From contig CM067358.1 in the NCBI GenBank assembly GCA_034190875.2, positions 39,337,122-39,401,121 of the forward strand: DNA of 64,000 bases, in the 5' to 3' direction. Shown piece by piece: positions 10,906 to 32,776 of this stretch. The DNA is from Urechis unicinctus. Its lineage: Eukaryota > Annelida > Polychaeta > Xenopneusta > Urechidae. The notes under the pieces were generated by a model, which saw only the letters and a list, made by a program, of their open reading frames with translations, was not told the origin of the DNA and searched no databases. Made by a program: the position numbers and the translations under genes. Each line of letters opens with the position of its first letter. Positions within the stretch are counted from its first letter, which is position 1.

Positions 10906-11594
10906 CTTTCAAGTTCAGATAAGCAAAGTTAACATTTGTGCTGTTATTATTTCTGTTTAGCGTGCGAATCACGTCTGTGGTTACATTTTACCATTGATTT
11001 AGTGCTTTATTCATCTCACACAAACGGACAGGAATGCTGCGCAATTGCCAATTATCTTTCTTAACGCGCACATAACGTTTCTAAACGCTGCCTTTAGCGA
11101 GCACTAACCTGGCGAGCATGAAATTGCGCTGCTTTGTCAGATAATGGGCTTTGCCATAGCATGTAGGTATTTAAGTTAATAGAAAATGATTCGACCCTGA
11201 GTAGCAGGACGAGATTATGCACACCCACTCAGGTTAATACCACGAAACTCCTCACCCACGATTGCTCATTTGACCTGTGCGAGTACAGTATAGCGACACA
11301 TCCAAGGGATGTGTATGCCGATTGCGATTGAGCGACAATCATGTGGGGGTTCTCCGTGTATATAGTCGTTGAGGTGAAATCCTACGACAAAAAAAACAAA
11401 GATGTTCGACTCCATTAATCATTAACTTCCGCTGTTTTCACACTCTGTGGCTAGGAAGTGGCGTGCTGTGCATGTGTTTTGCTACAGAATAACAGAAGGC
11501 AGCTTTATCCAATCTAATGCTTAATCAAGCTTTTCGTCGTCGTGTCACACTAACGCACTGAAAAATGATGGATATAGTATTGTGTCATAGAGGT

Positions 11595-13001
11595 ATGCAA
11601 TATATACATATTCGGCTACTGGAACACATCACCGTCGGTGTATTCATTTTTTGTTGCAATTGAAATTTCAATTCCTCAGTCGAATGCAGTCAACTAGAAC
11701 ATGAGATTATATGTAAGGCCTAATCTTTAAAAATAATGAAACAATGGTTGCCGCTAGACACCTTATGTTTGGCTTCGGCTAGACCCAGCTGGCCTCTGTT
11801 CAAAGATGTTTAATCAAATCGAATGTTCCGTAGCATTCACATATTAAACTGCATTAAGTAATTGGCCTTCCATAAAAATGAGAAGACATGCGAAGGTTGT
11901 GCAGTTTATTGGACCCCAGGTAAGTAGTTCAATATGGTACGACATTGCTGTATTGTTATATCAAAATTTAGGCACTTCATCTGTGCTCACTATTAGCTCT
12001 ATGCATCGGCAGAAAAATGCATTGCCATTCTCGTTATACAGAAATGGTAATACCATTCTACGAATAATGCGACAGTGATACTTTGGTAATTGCAAAATCT
12101 CTATTGAGCCTACAATAGGAATAACATGAATTCGTTTTAGGATTCAAGGTCATGATCCCACAATTCGCTTGATTGAATTTGGGTTTGACAGCATGCGTTC
12201 GACCAAATAGATGCACACGTATTTTTACAGTTGGTTATTTCGGTGCGGCGTATTGGTAATGGAAAAAATATACTATGCGTTAAATAGGGCGCAAGCAGTT
12301 CTTCGATCGTATTAGATCACAGATAGCCAGTGATCGCGAATGCGGATAGCCTGTTATTGACACTTTGACAAGGCGATCGCTTAAACAGTCTGTATTTTGA
12401 AAGAATGGCAGAGATATGCCACATGTCGGAGGAAAATGTCATCATCACGTATCAATAATGATTAGCAGAATCACGATGTTATGCGTATGGTACGGTTGAC
12501 ACCTTGCTTAATATTCGTAGTTAATCAACCTATGGTAAGTGGAATCAATAAGATAAAACAATATCCCCTTCAACATACGTAAATAATACGTATTTTCGGG
12601 GCTCATATGATTGAGTCTATACGGTATGCATTTGAGCTAACATTCAAGTGAAAATAAAATAGGTTAACGCATTATGTACGGTCACTCACAGACGCTAATA
12701 AGTTTTCATTACATCAATAATGAATTGCTAAGGTCGGATAAGCTTTGTTCTTATCAGGGACTGCGACTGCGATTTTCACCAAAAAAGCCGGTCGTCCTAC
12801 TTTGTGCCTGTATTAAGTTTTTTTTCAATATCTTGGTACAATCGTATTCCACGCATAACCCATATCATTTAGCAACTTAAGCTTTTAACCATGTAGTAGT
12901 GATCAGACTGAAACCAAGCAAAATCTACATAGCGTGAAGAAATGGCATTTAGTCGGCGGTAGCCTATGTTCCGCTGTCGGTCCCGCTATGACTTTCGGTG
13001 C
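11595..13001. other. Anonymous intergenic sequence
   Basis: Starts where the block A copies diverge. I see no motif, repeat or conserved frame; the longest frames are 66-68 codons and unremarkable. Confidence 0.5.
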
Positions 13002-13172
13002 AAATACTAATGTAATCGCATACACAACGCCGAAGATGAATATAGCTTATAAACATTCCCTCTTGGTGCAGATAGCAGGAAAACTAATGTAATCGCATAT
13101 ATTGCAACGCCGGAAGAGTTGGGAAGCAATACAAAAAAGATATGTCATTCCCTCTTGGTGAGAGATAGCAAG
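13002..13172 (+). repeat. Short tandem duplication beside a microsatellite
   Basis: Two units of about 80-90 bases, 13002-13079 and 13080-13172. Each runs from actaatgtaatcgcata through aacgccg to cattccctcttggtg and agatagca. The second has a few insertions. The array ends about 20 bases before the AT/GA microsatellite. Confidence 0.75.
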
Positions 13173-13191
13173 TGGTAAATAAGAGGAAAAG

Positions 13192-13584
<393 letters not shown>

Positions 13585-16079
13585 GCATCACTACATATGT
13601 ATCCGTATTAGTAATAAATCATATGGCTCGTGTACAGCAGCTATGACAGAGAAGTACAGTGAATGGCTTTGCCTGATTAACACTGCACTCGGAAATTGTG
13701 CGTCACTTCTACTTTAATATCATAATTTATGAAATCATTAATGCTTTTGACATTGCTATATTGCCAACAACAGCTTATTACGTAATGAAGAAAAACTATT
13801 CCAATGGTATTCCCTATAACTGTTTTGCGAGTGTTCAGTAAATAGCTCTAGTGAGCCGATCAAGTCAGTCATAAATTTGCCTTGTGCAGTATTATTGTGT
13901 CATTGCGTCTAAAATCATACATTTTATTCTGGCTATATAATAATAATCAAATCCATTTCACAACCTGTCAAACATTCATTCAGGACACCCGCCGTTACTA
14001 TTATGACGTCATTCCTTTTGGGTTTAGGTGAGCAATCCTGGAAAGAGCCCCAGATGGCAATGGATATTTACTCATTATCACATATGTTTCCTAGCACCCA
14101 ATATATGGACGATCATCTATGAAAGTTATTATTGTACACCAGTAAATATTTCTATGCTTGGCAGAATGAGAATACAAGCAATCGCTGTTTTGGTCATAAC
14201 GGTGTTGTCTAAATGGTAAAGATAAGTCAATATACAATGCGCCTCTTTTGATTATGGCGGAGGACACCAGACAATGACCTCATGATTTGTATCTGGTACG
14301 CGTGACCACAGATTGATAAAATAAGTATGTTTCTGCCTTTATGATCGAAATCTCGTCTTTATTCTCTCGTTGAGTAGAACGAAATAGTCGTCAGAGCTTA
14401 TTGGGTATTAAAATGACAAACACAGGGTTTAAGGACTTTATTCTACTAGAAATTAAAAAACAACATGCTTTAGCTAATTATCAATATTTGCCATTGTGTA
14501 GCCTTTTAATTATAGTCATGCGAAGTAAATATTAATTGGCTCGCACAACTATTCACGTAGGCCAACTAAAGAACGGATGGTATAGCTGTATATTTTGATA
14601 TAAAGATATATAAGCAGACTTTAGCTTAGTCCATGGCGATATTTACTGCGGAAGCAAGTAGTCCTCTAATCAGATTCATCGTGATTATTTTATTACTGTT
14701 GTTTAATATTATGATGCCATTTTTGTGTCTCTAAGTATGGGGATACCATATGTGTTCCGGTTTTTTCTGTGCAACAAAGATTGATAGCATACACGTCGTA
14801 CTTAATGGTTTGGGCAAAATATTGACACTGGAATCTCAAACGATATTACTCACGTAGATCGACAGAAAGCAAGATATGGTAATTCAAATTTCTTTTTAAC
14901 CCATTGTAGATTTGAGTTTGCTATACTGGAAATGTAGTTACTATAACACCTGGCGCAGTATGAATAGCATGGTCGCAGGGGATATCAATGTTTCTGAAAC
15001 AAATTATTTGACCTACTATCATGGTTGAGCACTCGCAATTTATCTATAATACACCAACAACCTATAACTACGTTAGGCCTTCGCAAGAAAGTCCGCGTTT
15101 TTTCCCCCTACTGCCCATGCTAAACATTCCGTCATGACATGTGACTAAGCCGACGAATATCATTTGTCCAATGATGATTCTAAATCATTTCGAAGGGTCC
15201 TCCTGGGGCTGATAAAAGCTTAACGATCGGCTTGATGATGGAGCTTTATGTTTGGGACAATATTTATTGGCAGCTCAAGGGCATTGAATAATACATTACC
15301 TTTTACGACGACATGTATTCATCGGAGACAGCGGAGCTTAGCTTGGTAGAAATATGGTGCTGCACAGGGCTGTGCTCATTAACAAAAGATAGCATTCTCG
15401 TTATCTCGTGCAGCAGTCCTAGACAGGCTTGTTCAAGAACAGAATCAAAGGTAAGCATTTCAGTCGATATTCAAAACTGCATTAAATGGAGCTATTCTTA
15501 AACGTATGAAACTATACGGTTTTGTTAGAAAGCCAGGAAGACGAGATGCAATCGCTGACACTGTAACGTTAACACAAAATATATACAAACTTATATGCAT
15601 ATATTCATGAACCCTTTCTCATTCAATACGTTTTATGCGAGACAACAGAATAGATGCCTAACGGTGTTTCTTGCTTTATTTCATCGCTGACCGATTTCCT
15701 TGTGAGATTAATATGGTCCGATACACCCTTGTGTTACATTATTCCTACAGCGATTGATGGTTGGGTTGCGTTTATGGACATCGCATAAGCTTTTATTTGA
15801 ATGCGAAATATATGGATTATGGTTTGGCTAAGCGTATACAATGTGTCATGTCGAGCCAAAAGAGCGATTATGAATTCCGAACACTGTCTTTGGTTCAAAA
15901 CGTAGTATATATGATATTATATTGTACTACACGAGTGCTTGCTTTGTTAGTTGGGGTCTGTTTGCGATAATCCGATTTCAAAGGAAGATTGACGGAATTG
16001 AATAAAACATACGGAGAAGATAACGATGACAAAAACATGACTCTGCAACTTCCTTCACATATACATGTAAGTGTGCAAA
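13585..16079. other. Anonymous intergenic sequence
   Basis: AT-rich, without recognisable coding or element structure. A perfect CRE palindrome lies at 14004-14011. Frames of 62-69 codons at 14028, 15313 and 15761 have no recognisable similarity. Confidence 0.5.
14004..14011. promoter_or_regulatory. CRE palindrome (TGACGTCA)
   Basis: Perfect consensus in otherwise anonymous sequence. One of five exact copies in the window. Confidence 0.2.
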
Positions 16080-16432
<353 letters not shown>

Positions 16433-17820
16433 GGTTTTAGACGATGTTTTATATTGGCTACTTAACGTTTATTGTGGTGCTCCTAACTAGACTAAATAGC
16501 CACAGTCATGGTATCTAGACACCCGTCCATTTACTTTATAATGACAAACAAGCAGCTAAGTCGGTGCATAACCCCGCAATTATGTATTCATCAAGTGAAT
16601 GGTAGACTTTGGGGTAATTTAAACAGAGCGGTTTAACCAAGTGAACGATAAGACGTCCAGCAACATGGGATGGCAGTGATATCTGAGGTTACAGGTAGCA
16701 AACGCCCATGCACGTACAATATACTAAGCGAAGCTTAGTATATTGTACGTGCGTTTTCGTGTAAATAGGGTTAAGGCAAACTCACCATTTTACCCACTTA
16801 GCGAATCCCAATTTGTTGCCCTATATTGGATTTCGCATTTTGATATCTCAGTGATCTATCTCCTGTTATAAATTTGGGAGACTCCCTTTTGCGTTATAAA
16901 AGTTAGAGTGGTCAGCAGCATGGTAAAACCAATATTTCAGTGATGGCGCGTCGAGAGCCCTGACGAGAACCGTCGGTCCAATTTCTTATGCGAATAATAT
17001 ATATCCGATGAGGATATCCAATACAAATATGCAAATCTGAGTATATTAGTTCTATGATTATGTTTGTTGCAAGGCACAAGTTTATGCTATGTACACGCCG
17101 TCTCACTTTTGATCATATACCAAACTGCCCAAAGTATTATCAATGTGCATTAATCATGAGCAGACGTGTCAGGATTTTACATCATTTGTTGTAATCAATT
17201 GTTTAAGTTGTCTACATAGCACATTTGCAAGCCGCGCAATTGCTTCTCAATGTTTATGCTCATCGGGAAAGCAGCAGGACCAACATTTTCCCATATGAAC
17301 GTACTTAAATAAAAAATACATGTTAAAGAGCTGCATATTTACTGCAGTTTACCTATTCAACGCTCACTGTATATCAGTGGACTCCCTGCTATTTAATCAC
17401 ATGGAGGGCACGCGTGAAAGCAAAAAACCCCTCAAACCACTGTGTGCTGTAATCCTGTCCCAGTGGACTGTGAAGAACTTCCCTCCTTAATGCCTCCCCT
17501 CCTTAATGCAACACATGTTGTGAATATGCATTGCACTAAGTGTATATGGTTTATAAATAACACCGTGCTCGGTACAATTTGATATTATGTATGTTGAGGC
17601 ATTGAACATTCAAGCAGATTCACCACAAATTAAGCCTTTGCCTGCACGAGCAGCATGCAGTCATGAATAATGTCTATTGCTTCGGCCCATGGCATGAGCA
17701 AATAATGCGAGAGCTTGGAGAAAAATGTATCCAGTCGAACTAGAATTGCCCGCTTCTAAAGAAGAAGGCAAGATGCTTCCATGAACTATTGCCGTAAGGT
17801 TTGTAAGAAGCAGGCAGGGG
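16433..17820. other. Anonymous intergenic sequence with a hairpin
   Basis: No gene recognised. It contains the perfect inverted repeat at 16710-16752 and a small direct repeat (ctccttaatgc twice, near 17484-17510). Confidence 0.5.
16710..16752. repeat. Perfect 20-bp inverted repeat, 3-base loop
   Basis: Left arm GCACGTACAATATACTAAGC (16710-16729), spacer GAA, right arm its exact reverse complement (16733-16752). The arms are not simple repeat sequence. It could be a hairpin-forming RNA, a cruciform, or the fused ends of a deleted palindromic element. Flanks show no T-run terminator on the right (gttttcg only). Confidence 0.9.
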
Positions 17821-17971
17821 AGATAGAGATAGAGATATAGAGATAGAGAGAGAGATATATATAGATATATATAGAGAGATATAGATAGAGAGATGCTAGA
17901 GATAGAGAGATAGAGAGAGATAGAGAGAGAGAGATGAGATATAGAGAGAGAGAGCGAATATCTAGAGATAT

Positions 17972-18006
<35 letters not shown>

Positions 18007-18041
18007 TATATCTCTCTCTCTATATAGCTCTCTATATATAT

Positions 18042-18077
<36 letters not shown>

Positions 18078-18108
18078 ATATATATATATCTCTATATATA
18101 TATATATT
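17821..18108. repeat. GA/AT compound microsatellite
   Basis: (GA)n and GATA tracts grade into (AT)n. A 171-codon minus-strand open frame across it is mostly poly-I/Y/S translation of the repeat. Confidence 0.95.
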
Positions 18109-19130
18109 GGTACGATTGCTACCCATTTCGCATTAGAAGGCCGACCATTTTGTCGCACAGTTACATTTTGAACCATGATTTGTGATTCAAGAAAGTAAAT
18201 CTTAGTTTAATGCTAAATATGGCCCAACTCTGTAATTTATACAAGGGTGTACCGCTGGAAATATACTTTTTGAAGTTGGATTCAATGTATTAAGTTGTAT
18301 TAATTTTAGCAATCAATTTGAATTCCGGACCTTATTTGAAAATATTTTTACCTTGCATATTGTCGCTTGATTAAAAACCCTTTTCCCTATTCATTTCGAA
18401 TATGTTTGTATCAACTATGGACAACTGGCCAAATCAATGTTTGGACAACACTGTGAAAAATTTTTAAGAACATCTTGCAACTTTCCACAGAAGTTGAAAA
18501 ATATATATTTTCATCGCAGGCTGGCACAATTTGTCAAGCTTGGCTATGTCTACAATTTGCGTATGTTGTGATAGCTTGATTTCTATCGGTGGCGTATTTC
18601 GAAGGTTAGTCAGTGCATTCTTTATGGTTTTCCAAATCGATTATTAATTCTATGATAGTGCTTAAATATTTTACTTTTTGACTGATAGTATTGGCGAACT
18701 GACTGAATGTGAAAAGGTGATCTAGACTGCATGGGAAAATAAAATGTCATTCAGTCCGGCAATTTGGGCGGTAACAGAGTGTATCTATGATGCTCATTCC
18801 ATGCGCTCTAGGCAGCACATATGGAAATATAGTCGCGCCTCTACGAGCAGTCTTCATATTTAGGATGTGTATATAGGATGAGTCACATTGGTTGCATATG
18901 TAGTATGTAACAATATATTTGGATGTTTTGCATGAACATTGATGCCTGATTTTTTTTAACCGCCTTTTTTTAACCAAAATATTAATATTCTCTCTCACTA
19001 AAATATTTATGAAATTTCACTTAATTTGACTGCTGCAAATTATCATTGGACTATGAAAACATAAGTTAAAAATGATTTGTCATTGTAATGATGTGTTTTG
19101 GACAAAAAACCTAAAATGGTGGTAGATATT
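18109..19130. other. Anonymous AT-rich sequence between microsatellites
   Basis: No gene, inverted terminus or copy elsewhere in the window was recognised. Confidence 0.5.
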
Positions 19131-25152
<6,022 letters not shown>

Positions 25153-25239
25153 TATTTACAAATTATCGTAAACCGGCCCTTGATATATCCTAGGTCATAT
25201 TATCCGATTATATGCTTAAGTTATATTAACCGTTGATAA

Positions 25240-25440
25240 TACATGGCACGCTCGACATCTAATCTTCGCGTTTTGTCTTTGTTTTCGCTACCACCTCTCT
25301 CGACATTATCACCCCTTGTCCTATTTTCATCCCTTCCCTATGCACTCTTTGCGTTCCTGTCTCACACACTTTTCCTCCTTAACTCCCCTTACTGTACTGT
25401 ACGTGTGCTCTCTAATGGGACCACTATGTGTTTACCAGAA
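25240..25440 (-). repeat. Inverted, diverged third copy of part of block A
   Basis: Reverse complement matches 3890-4080 and 41330-41490. Shared strings include ttttcatcccttccc, ctctttg[tc]gttcctgtctc and tggc[ga][tc]gctc in the same order. The stretch is C/T-rich on the plus strand. Its presence outside the tandem duplication, and in opposite orientation, suggests this part of block A is an older dispersed element. Confidence 0.6.
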
Positions 25441-26978
<1,538 letters not shown>

Positions 26979-27447
26979 GAACAAAGGCGACCTTAGTAGA
27001 CACCCCGCCAACTTTTTGTAGACTTGGGTTAATGAAAGGATGTCCTACTATGTCCACATAAAGTAAAGGTGCTTTTTTCAAATGTTTAAAACTGTTTTTG
27101 GTTAACCATTTTTATATGATAGTTGCAGTTACATACTCAGATAATCTTTTACGAATGATTTCATTGAATTTTTAATACTATGGAAAATCCAAATTTTAAC
27201 AACCAACGTTCGGTAACATTACCTGATAACCTGTATATATTCCTTATGACCATATGTTCTTTGACCCAAATGGTCAAGCGTAGTATGTTTATTTAAAGCA
27301 TTAGCGGATTGTGATTGATTTTAAAATTCTTACACAGAAAAAAACTTTTTTTTTTTCATTATTCGACTTTTTAACTTTAAAAAAGTCGCCAAAATTCTAT
27401 CAGTGGCTCATGATGATCACATCTACAACAAATAGATGAATATAACC
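26979..27447. other. Anonymous sequence before block B
   Basis: Begins with accttagtagacaccccgcc-like sequence right at the microsatellite edge, loosely similar to atttagtggacagacc beside the microsatellite at 53480-53696. No gene is visible. Confidence 0.4.
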
Positions 27448-27850
27448 CATGATAATGACGAGCTACCTCTCTCTCTTTGCGCACCACTTAAATGTCTTAG
27501 AAGTGGCCATTGTGTATAGTGAATATTTTCCCAAGAGAACGTGACTACTCTCCATTCACAACTGTTAATACTTTGTTATTGCATTGCAGATATTAACTCT
27601 TTTCGTAGGAATAGCCGATGGCTGTCTAGTCCTGACATTTCACCACATGATAGTCATACGGCGCTCAGTAAAATAGGCGGACCAAATGCACCGGGAAAAA
27701 TCTACTTATGTATTCGCTGTTCGTATTAGAGCAAGGAGAGTACACAGAGATATGATTGTCTGGGACATGGGCTTTCTAAGTTTTTACGAACAGAGCGAAG
27801 TGCCTGCCTTTGAATAGGTATGTGTCAATTCAACAGCATTCTGACCTGTC

Positions 27851-28846
27851 AAAAGTCGCCAATAACACATCAAGGCATATGCAATCGACCGTCGTTTTTA
27901 CCTTATTTAGGTATGCGATCGATTGCATCAAGCACCAGATAAGCAAAGACTTCATTGATCATCTTAATTGAAAAAACAGGTATTAAGCAAAAGAGAAGCA
28001 CATTTTGCCACTTGGGTTTGACGGCCAATCATTCCAGGTTGTACGGACACATCAACACTACGCTTCAGACAGCTAATTTGATATTGTGATATTCCACAGT
28101 TTTCATATTATATGAGATTCAATGCTGCATCTTCTAGCACCCCAACCAGGTACACGAAAATGATATAGCGCACTAGTAAGATGTCCACATGGCTCACTAA
28201 TTCATGAAGGACATTTCCATCGGTGATTGTAACTGAAGGATGTATTCTAAATATACTATTCACATGAATTACAAAGGTGCGGTCAGTTGCTGTTCTAACC
28301 ATAGCACACATCATTATGAAGCTGACGGATATAAATGCATTCTTTTACAGTACACAACCCACAGAACGATATGTTCCTGGCGGTTATAATTTTCTTTACA
28401 TAAATAACAGCGGAGGGACGGTTGGCATAATCATAGAAGCACAAGATACATCCTAATCGCAATCATTTGTACATAAATTGTGAACCATGATTATTATAGA
28501 ATAATTGCGTGTCGGCAAATGCTTGACGAATTCGACCCATTGTCCTACACTGTGCAGCGTTGTAGAACAAAAAGCGTTCGTATGGGAAAATGTTGGATAT
28601 TGTGTGTCGATTGCCGAGCCATTTGAAGCAAAATGATAATGACACATGATGACACATGATAAACTGTGCTTAGTAAGCATATGTGTGGATTTGCAAAGAA
28701 AGCAAAGAGGAATATTTGCACTGTTACATGTGAGAAATAATAAATGGAGTGAACTCGACTATATTTAATGCTATACATGATTCTGTCTGATATAGGCTCA
28801 ATTCCAATATTAATAATTCAGGCTCATGCTACTGGCATTGCAAAAT
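27851..28846. other. Copy-1-specific part of block B
   Basis: No counterpart was found between 53190 and 54145. A 10-base inverted repeat (atgcaatcga / tcgattgcat, 27879-27928) is the only structure seen. No coding signal. Confidence 0.4.
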
Positions 28847-29298
<452 letters not shown>

Positions 29299-29974
29299 CT
29301 AGTTAAGCGCCGCATATAATAACTGTCCCCAAATTTCCGGCTTACAAAGTGGAAAGCAGCTCGTCGCCCCTACACTAAAAACTGTATTATTATCAAGTTA
29401 AGGATGGCCATGGTAGTTTTGGGCGGCTTCATTACGCTAGAGTGTGAATGGATATATAAGATAGAGTCTGCGCTCGGTGTAATGCCAATTAGTTAGCTCG
29501 ATGTATATCCAAATCTCAAGCAGGGAGCGTTAAAGAAATTTATATACTTGAATGAAAATTGCGCGTATTGTTTCATCCATTGATAAACATTGCGTGCACG
29601 GTGCACGTATACATTAACCAGAGGCAGAGCCATTTGCTTCTGCCAGCTCTCAATGGCTAATCGAAAAACAAATTTATTCTACAATTTGTTCATTGTTTTT
29701 TAATATTGATCTTGTCATAATCAATTGGTGTAAGGTTTGCGAGTGTATGGTATATTACACGAGCTCTTGCCATCATAGCAATTGCTTAGCTGTGTTTTGG
29801 ACGTCTTTTGCTCAACGTAACACTTCGCACAAGGAACGATTTCAGGGAAACATTTTGCAGTTCATTGCATAACAATTGAACAAAAATTAACATTCACAAA
29901 CTCGCTAAATTCTTCAGAGCAATATTCACCCCTAAACCATCAAACTGACAGATACTTAATCTAACAAAGGCTAA

Positions 29975-30016
29975 TATGTATGAATGAATGAATCATTCAA
30001 TCAATCAATACATACA
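29975..30016. repeat. Tetranucleotide tract (AATG/AATC)
   Basis: tgaatgaatgaatcattcaatcaatcaat-type tract. The copy at about 54665-54690 has a different repeat number, so the locus is length-variable. Confidence 0.8.
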
Positions 30017-30281
30017 TGCTCCCATGTTATTAATTGGCTTTGAAAACGACAAAGGTATTTCCTTTGAGGCTAAGTGAAGTGACAAAAAACAGACGTGACT
30101 AAGCAATGCAATAGAACGCCCAGAACACAATGAGCATCTCTAATCTCACAGCTCTGAAATAATAGGTATTAAGCCTTTTGTAGCGATTTTTTTTTCTTGC
30201 CGGATATGTAAATTCTTAAATGTTTTTGCCCCTAGATGAGGATTTCTAGCAAATTGGCTTTTTATTGCGGGATACAAACTA

Positions 30282-30400
30282 TGGTGTCCAATTGAATCGG
30301 CAAATTAGTATGTGATAGCATGATTCTAGTTGATGAAAGCCCGTCGCAATTAATTTTGACGGATACCAAAAACCAATGCCATATATGTTTACTCAATTAA
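30282..30400 (+). repeat. Repeat unit preceding an (ATC)n tract, copy 1
   Basis: Runs from gatacaaactatggtgtcc through gatagcatgattctag and gcccgtcgcaat to tttactcaattaag, then enters an (ATC)n-type tract. The same unit precedes ATC tracts at 31176-31306 and 54954-55086. Confidence 0.85.
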
Positions 30401-30460
30401 GATCATCATCATGATCATCATCATAATCATTACCATCATCATCATCCATACCATAGTCAT
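30401..30460. repeat. Imperfect (ATC)n tract
   Basis: atcatcatc/atgatcatcat mixture. On the minus strand it forms the Asp-rich end of a 60-codon frame (30393-30575); see the findings. Confidence 0.85.
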
Positions 30461-30854
30461 TCTCGCCATGAGCATCAGCATTCACAGTAGCAGCGTGTGT
30501 TTCCTCATTTTCCCCCTGTTCATCATGATGATTATAATTATTATCATCAGCAAAATTAGAAGCGAGTGTCGTCATATACTATCAATATAAATTTTTTGCA
30601 ATTCCTAATCATCCTATTTGTATTCATCGATTCCGTTTATCTCGGAGCTTACATGTAAATAACGGAACGCAAACAAGTTAAATAACTTCGTCCTTGTAAG
30701 GCGCAGCTGCTGCAACATGATGTAATAAATGAACTTGAAAGTTCATGGATTATTCGTCATCCCAGGAGAGCAGAGTACACAACGCCATGTTGGCGTGCAT
30801 ATTATCTCTATAATACGGCAGCGGTACAGGCAAGGCTCGATGTGTGCATAACAT

Positions 30855-31022
<168 letters not shown>

Positions 31023-31054
31023 TGCGTTTTATAATTGTTCATTAATGTCTACAT

Positions 31055-31060
<6 letters not shown>

Positions 31061-31090
<30 letters not shown>

Positions 31091-31092
31091 TT

Positions 31093-31125
<33 letters not shown>

Positions 31126-31177
31126 ATATATACTAATACATTTCATATATATATATATATGTATGTATGTATATATA
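31061..31177. repeat. (AT)n/GTAT microsatellite
   Basis: AT tract with gtgtgtgt and gtatgtat interruptions, ending at the second copy of the ATC-associated unit. Confidence 0.9.
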
Positions 31178-31306
31178 CAAACTATGGTGTCCAAATTGAA
31201 TCGGAAAGTTAGCATGTGATAGCATGATTCTAGCTGATGAAAGCCCGTCGCAATATATTGTGTATGATACCAAAACCAATCGATTATATGTTTACTCAAT
31301 TAAGGT
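31176..31306 (+). repeat. Repeat unit preceding an (ATC)n tract, copy 2
   Basis: Second local copy of the 30282-30400 unit about 0.9 kb downstream, again followed directly by an ATC tract. It suggests a local duplication spanning the intervening AT microsatellite. Confidence 0.85.
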
Positions 31307-31400
31307 CATCATTATCATCATCATCATCACTATCATCATCATCATCATCATCATCACCACCATTATCATCATTATGATTTTGATTATCATAATCATATTT
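31307..31400. repeat. (ATC)n tract
   Basis: ATC/ATT triplets over about 90 bases, joining sequence homologous to 57125 onward. Confidence 0.9.
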
Positions 31401-32170
31401 TTCCACAGATCTATTAGCTAAATCATAATCATCACAATCTCACATTAAATTTGCATTATTTTTACAAATATTTTAAAATCTCACTCGGAATTTCGCTGGT
31501 GATATCGATCAGTGAGAGTGTTAACTATGTATTATGCTGTTTGGAATATGTAGACGCCCGCTGCTGCTAATGCTACACAATGATGCAATACCTGAACCTC
31601 GGAGATAACATATACAGAAGATGTATTCCAATGACAGAATGATAAGCGCTTTTATTCCATGCACAGTGTGTTTATCAAACAGAAGTTGCCAGCTGCGTCC
31701 ACAGAAATAAGTTTAACGTTAATCCTACGTCTGAAGTGTTAGATGTGCGAAGTACCTTCTCTACATTTAGTTAGTAATGTACCAACCAATTGTCGCTCGA
31801 ATGGAAATGTTAAGTATGCCTAATTTGTTCGGAGATAATAGCATGAGCTTTTTACAAAAAGCAACCAATTGTTGATCAAACACACTAGCAATCAAACTAG
31901 CATGCTGAAAAAGTCTTTCCTATAAGCATAACAACTGCGGTCTTCTGTGGTCGTAACATTCATCAACCGTAAGCCTGGTTTCCTATTGGATAGCGGGCAT
32001 TGCATGTAAGCAAGGAAGGGGTAACGAAAATGCAAAAAGCAAATAGCGTCATTTGTAAACACCAATGATCATGCAGTGCAATACCAGGTTCCAATACCAG
32101 GTTCAATGGATTAAAACATATTATAGACATTTGTATAAATTTATACACATGAATGTACATATAACGTATT

Positions 32171-32430
32171 TAAATATATATATATATATATGTCTATTGA
32201 TATAAATATACATATAAGTAGATATATATATAATATATATATGAATATATATGTACATATATTATATAATATTATATTTTTGTTCACATAAATATAGAAG
32301 TATATGTTCATCTATATTTGTATATATATTTATATATCTGTATATATATATATATATATTTCAAAATATATACATATATATATATACATATGTATATATG
32401 TACATGTTTATATGTAAATATACATATATA
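32171..32430. repeat. AT-rich microsatellite block
   Basis: Imperfect AT, GTAT, ATAC and AAAT tracts. The counterpart in copy 2 is the larger block at 57843-58357. Confidence 0.9.
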
Positions 32431-32776
32431 CATTCATATGCAGTTCTGGAGTATAACGATTCTTTATACATGCAAATATCGATGTCCGCTTTTTTATATG
32501 TATGAACGCATGCTTGAATGCATTGGTGCGTCGTTGATTGGTTAGTGGTAGCCCCTACCACTGTCTGAAGATGTATTACAGGACAACCGAAATAATGAAT
32601 AACTTGATCTATTGCCGAAGAATACCTGAAACAATCGCTATATTATAACGTACAAAGTTGGTTTACCTCTGTAGGCAGCAGGGATTGGTGATTAATTGTT
32701 ATGTACAGATATCAGAATGGCCGGAGCTAATCATTTATCGTTGTAGGAAATCAGCGTGTGACGCTATATATGATTT

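Larger units (their letters stand above)
3378..11594 (+). repeat. Segmental duplication block A, copy 1
   Basis: Collinear with 40825-47341 in the same orientation over the whole length, at roughly 85-88% identity by eye in aligned parts. The right boundary is sharp: both copies share a string ending gtcatagaggta (11594 and 47340), then diverge. Copy 1 is about 1.7 kb longer because of several copy-specific segments: about 6044-6612, 7187-7435, 8499-9669 and 10821-10905. Copy 2 has its own insertion at 44619-44828. A 200-base part (about 3890-4080) has a third copy, inverted, at 25240-25440. No intact gene is conserved between the copies. Confidence 0.92.

Noticed and set aside
17661..18176. 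171-codon minus-strand open frame
   Set aside because: Most of it is poly I/Y/S translation of a GA/AT microsatellite.
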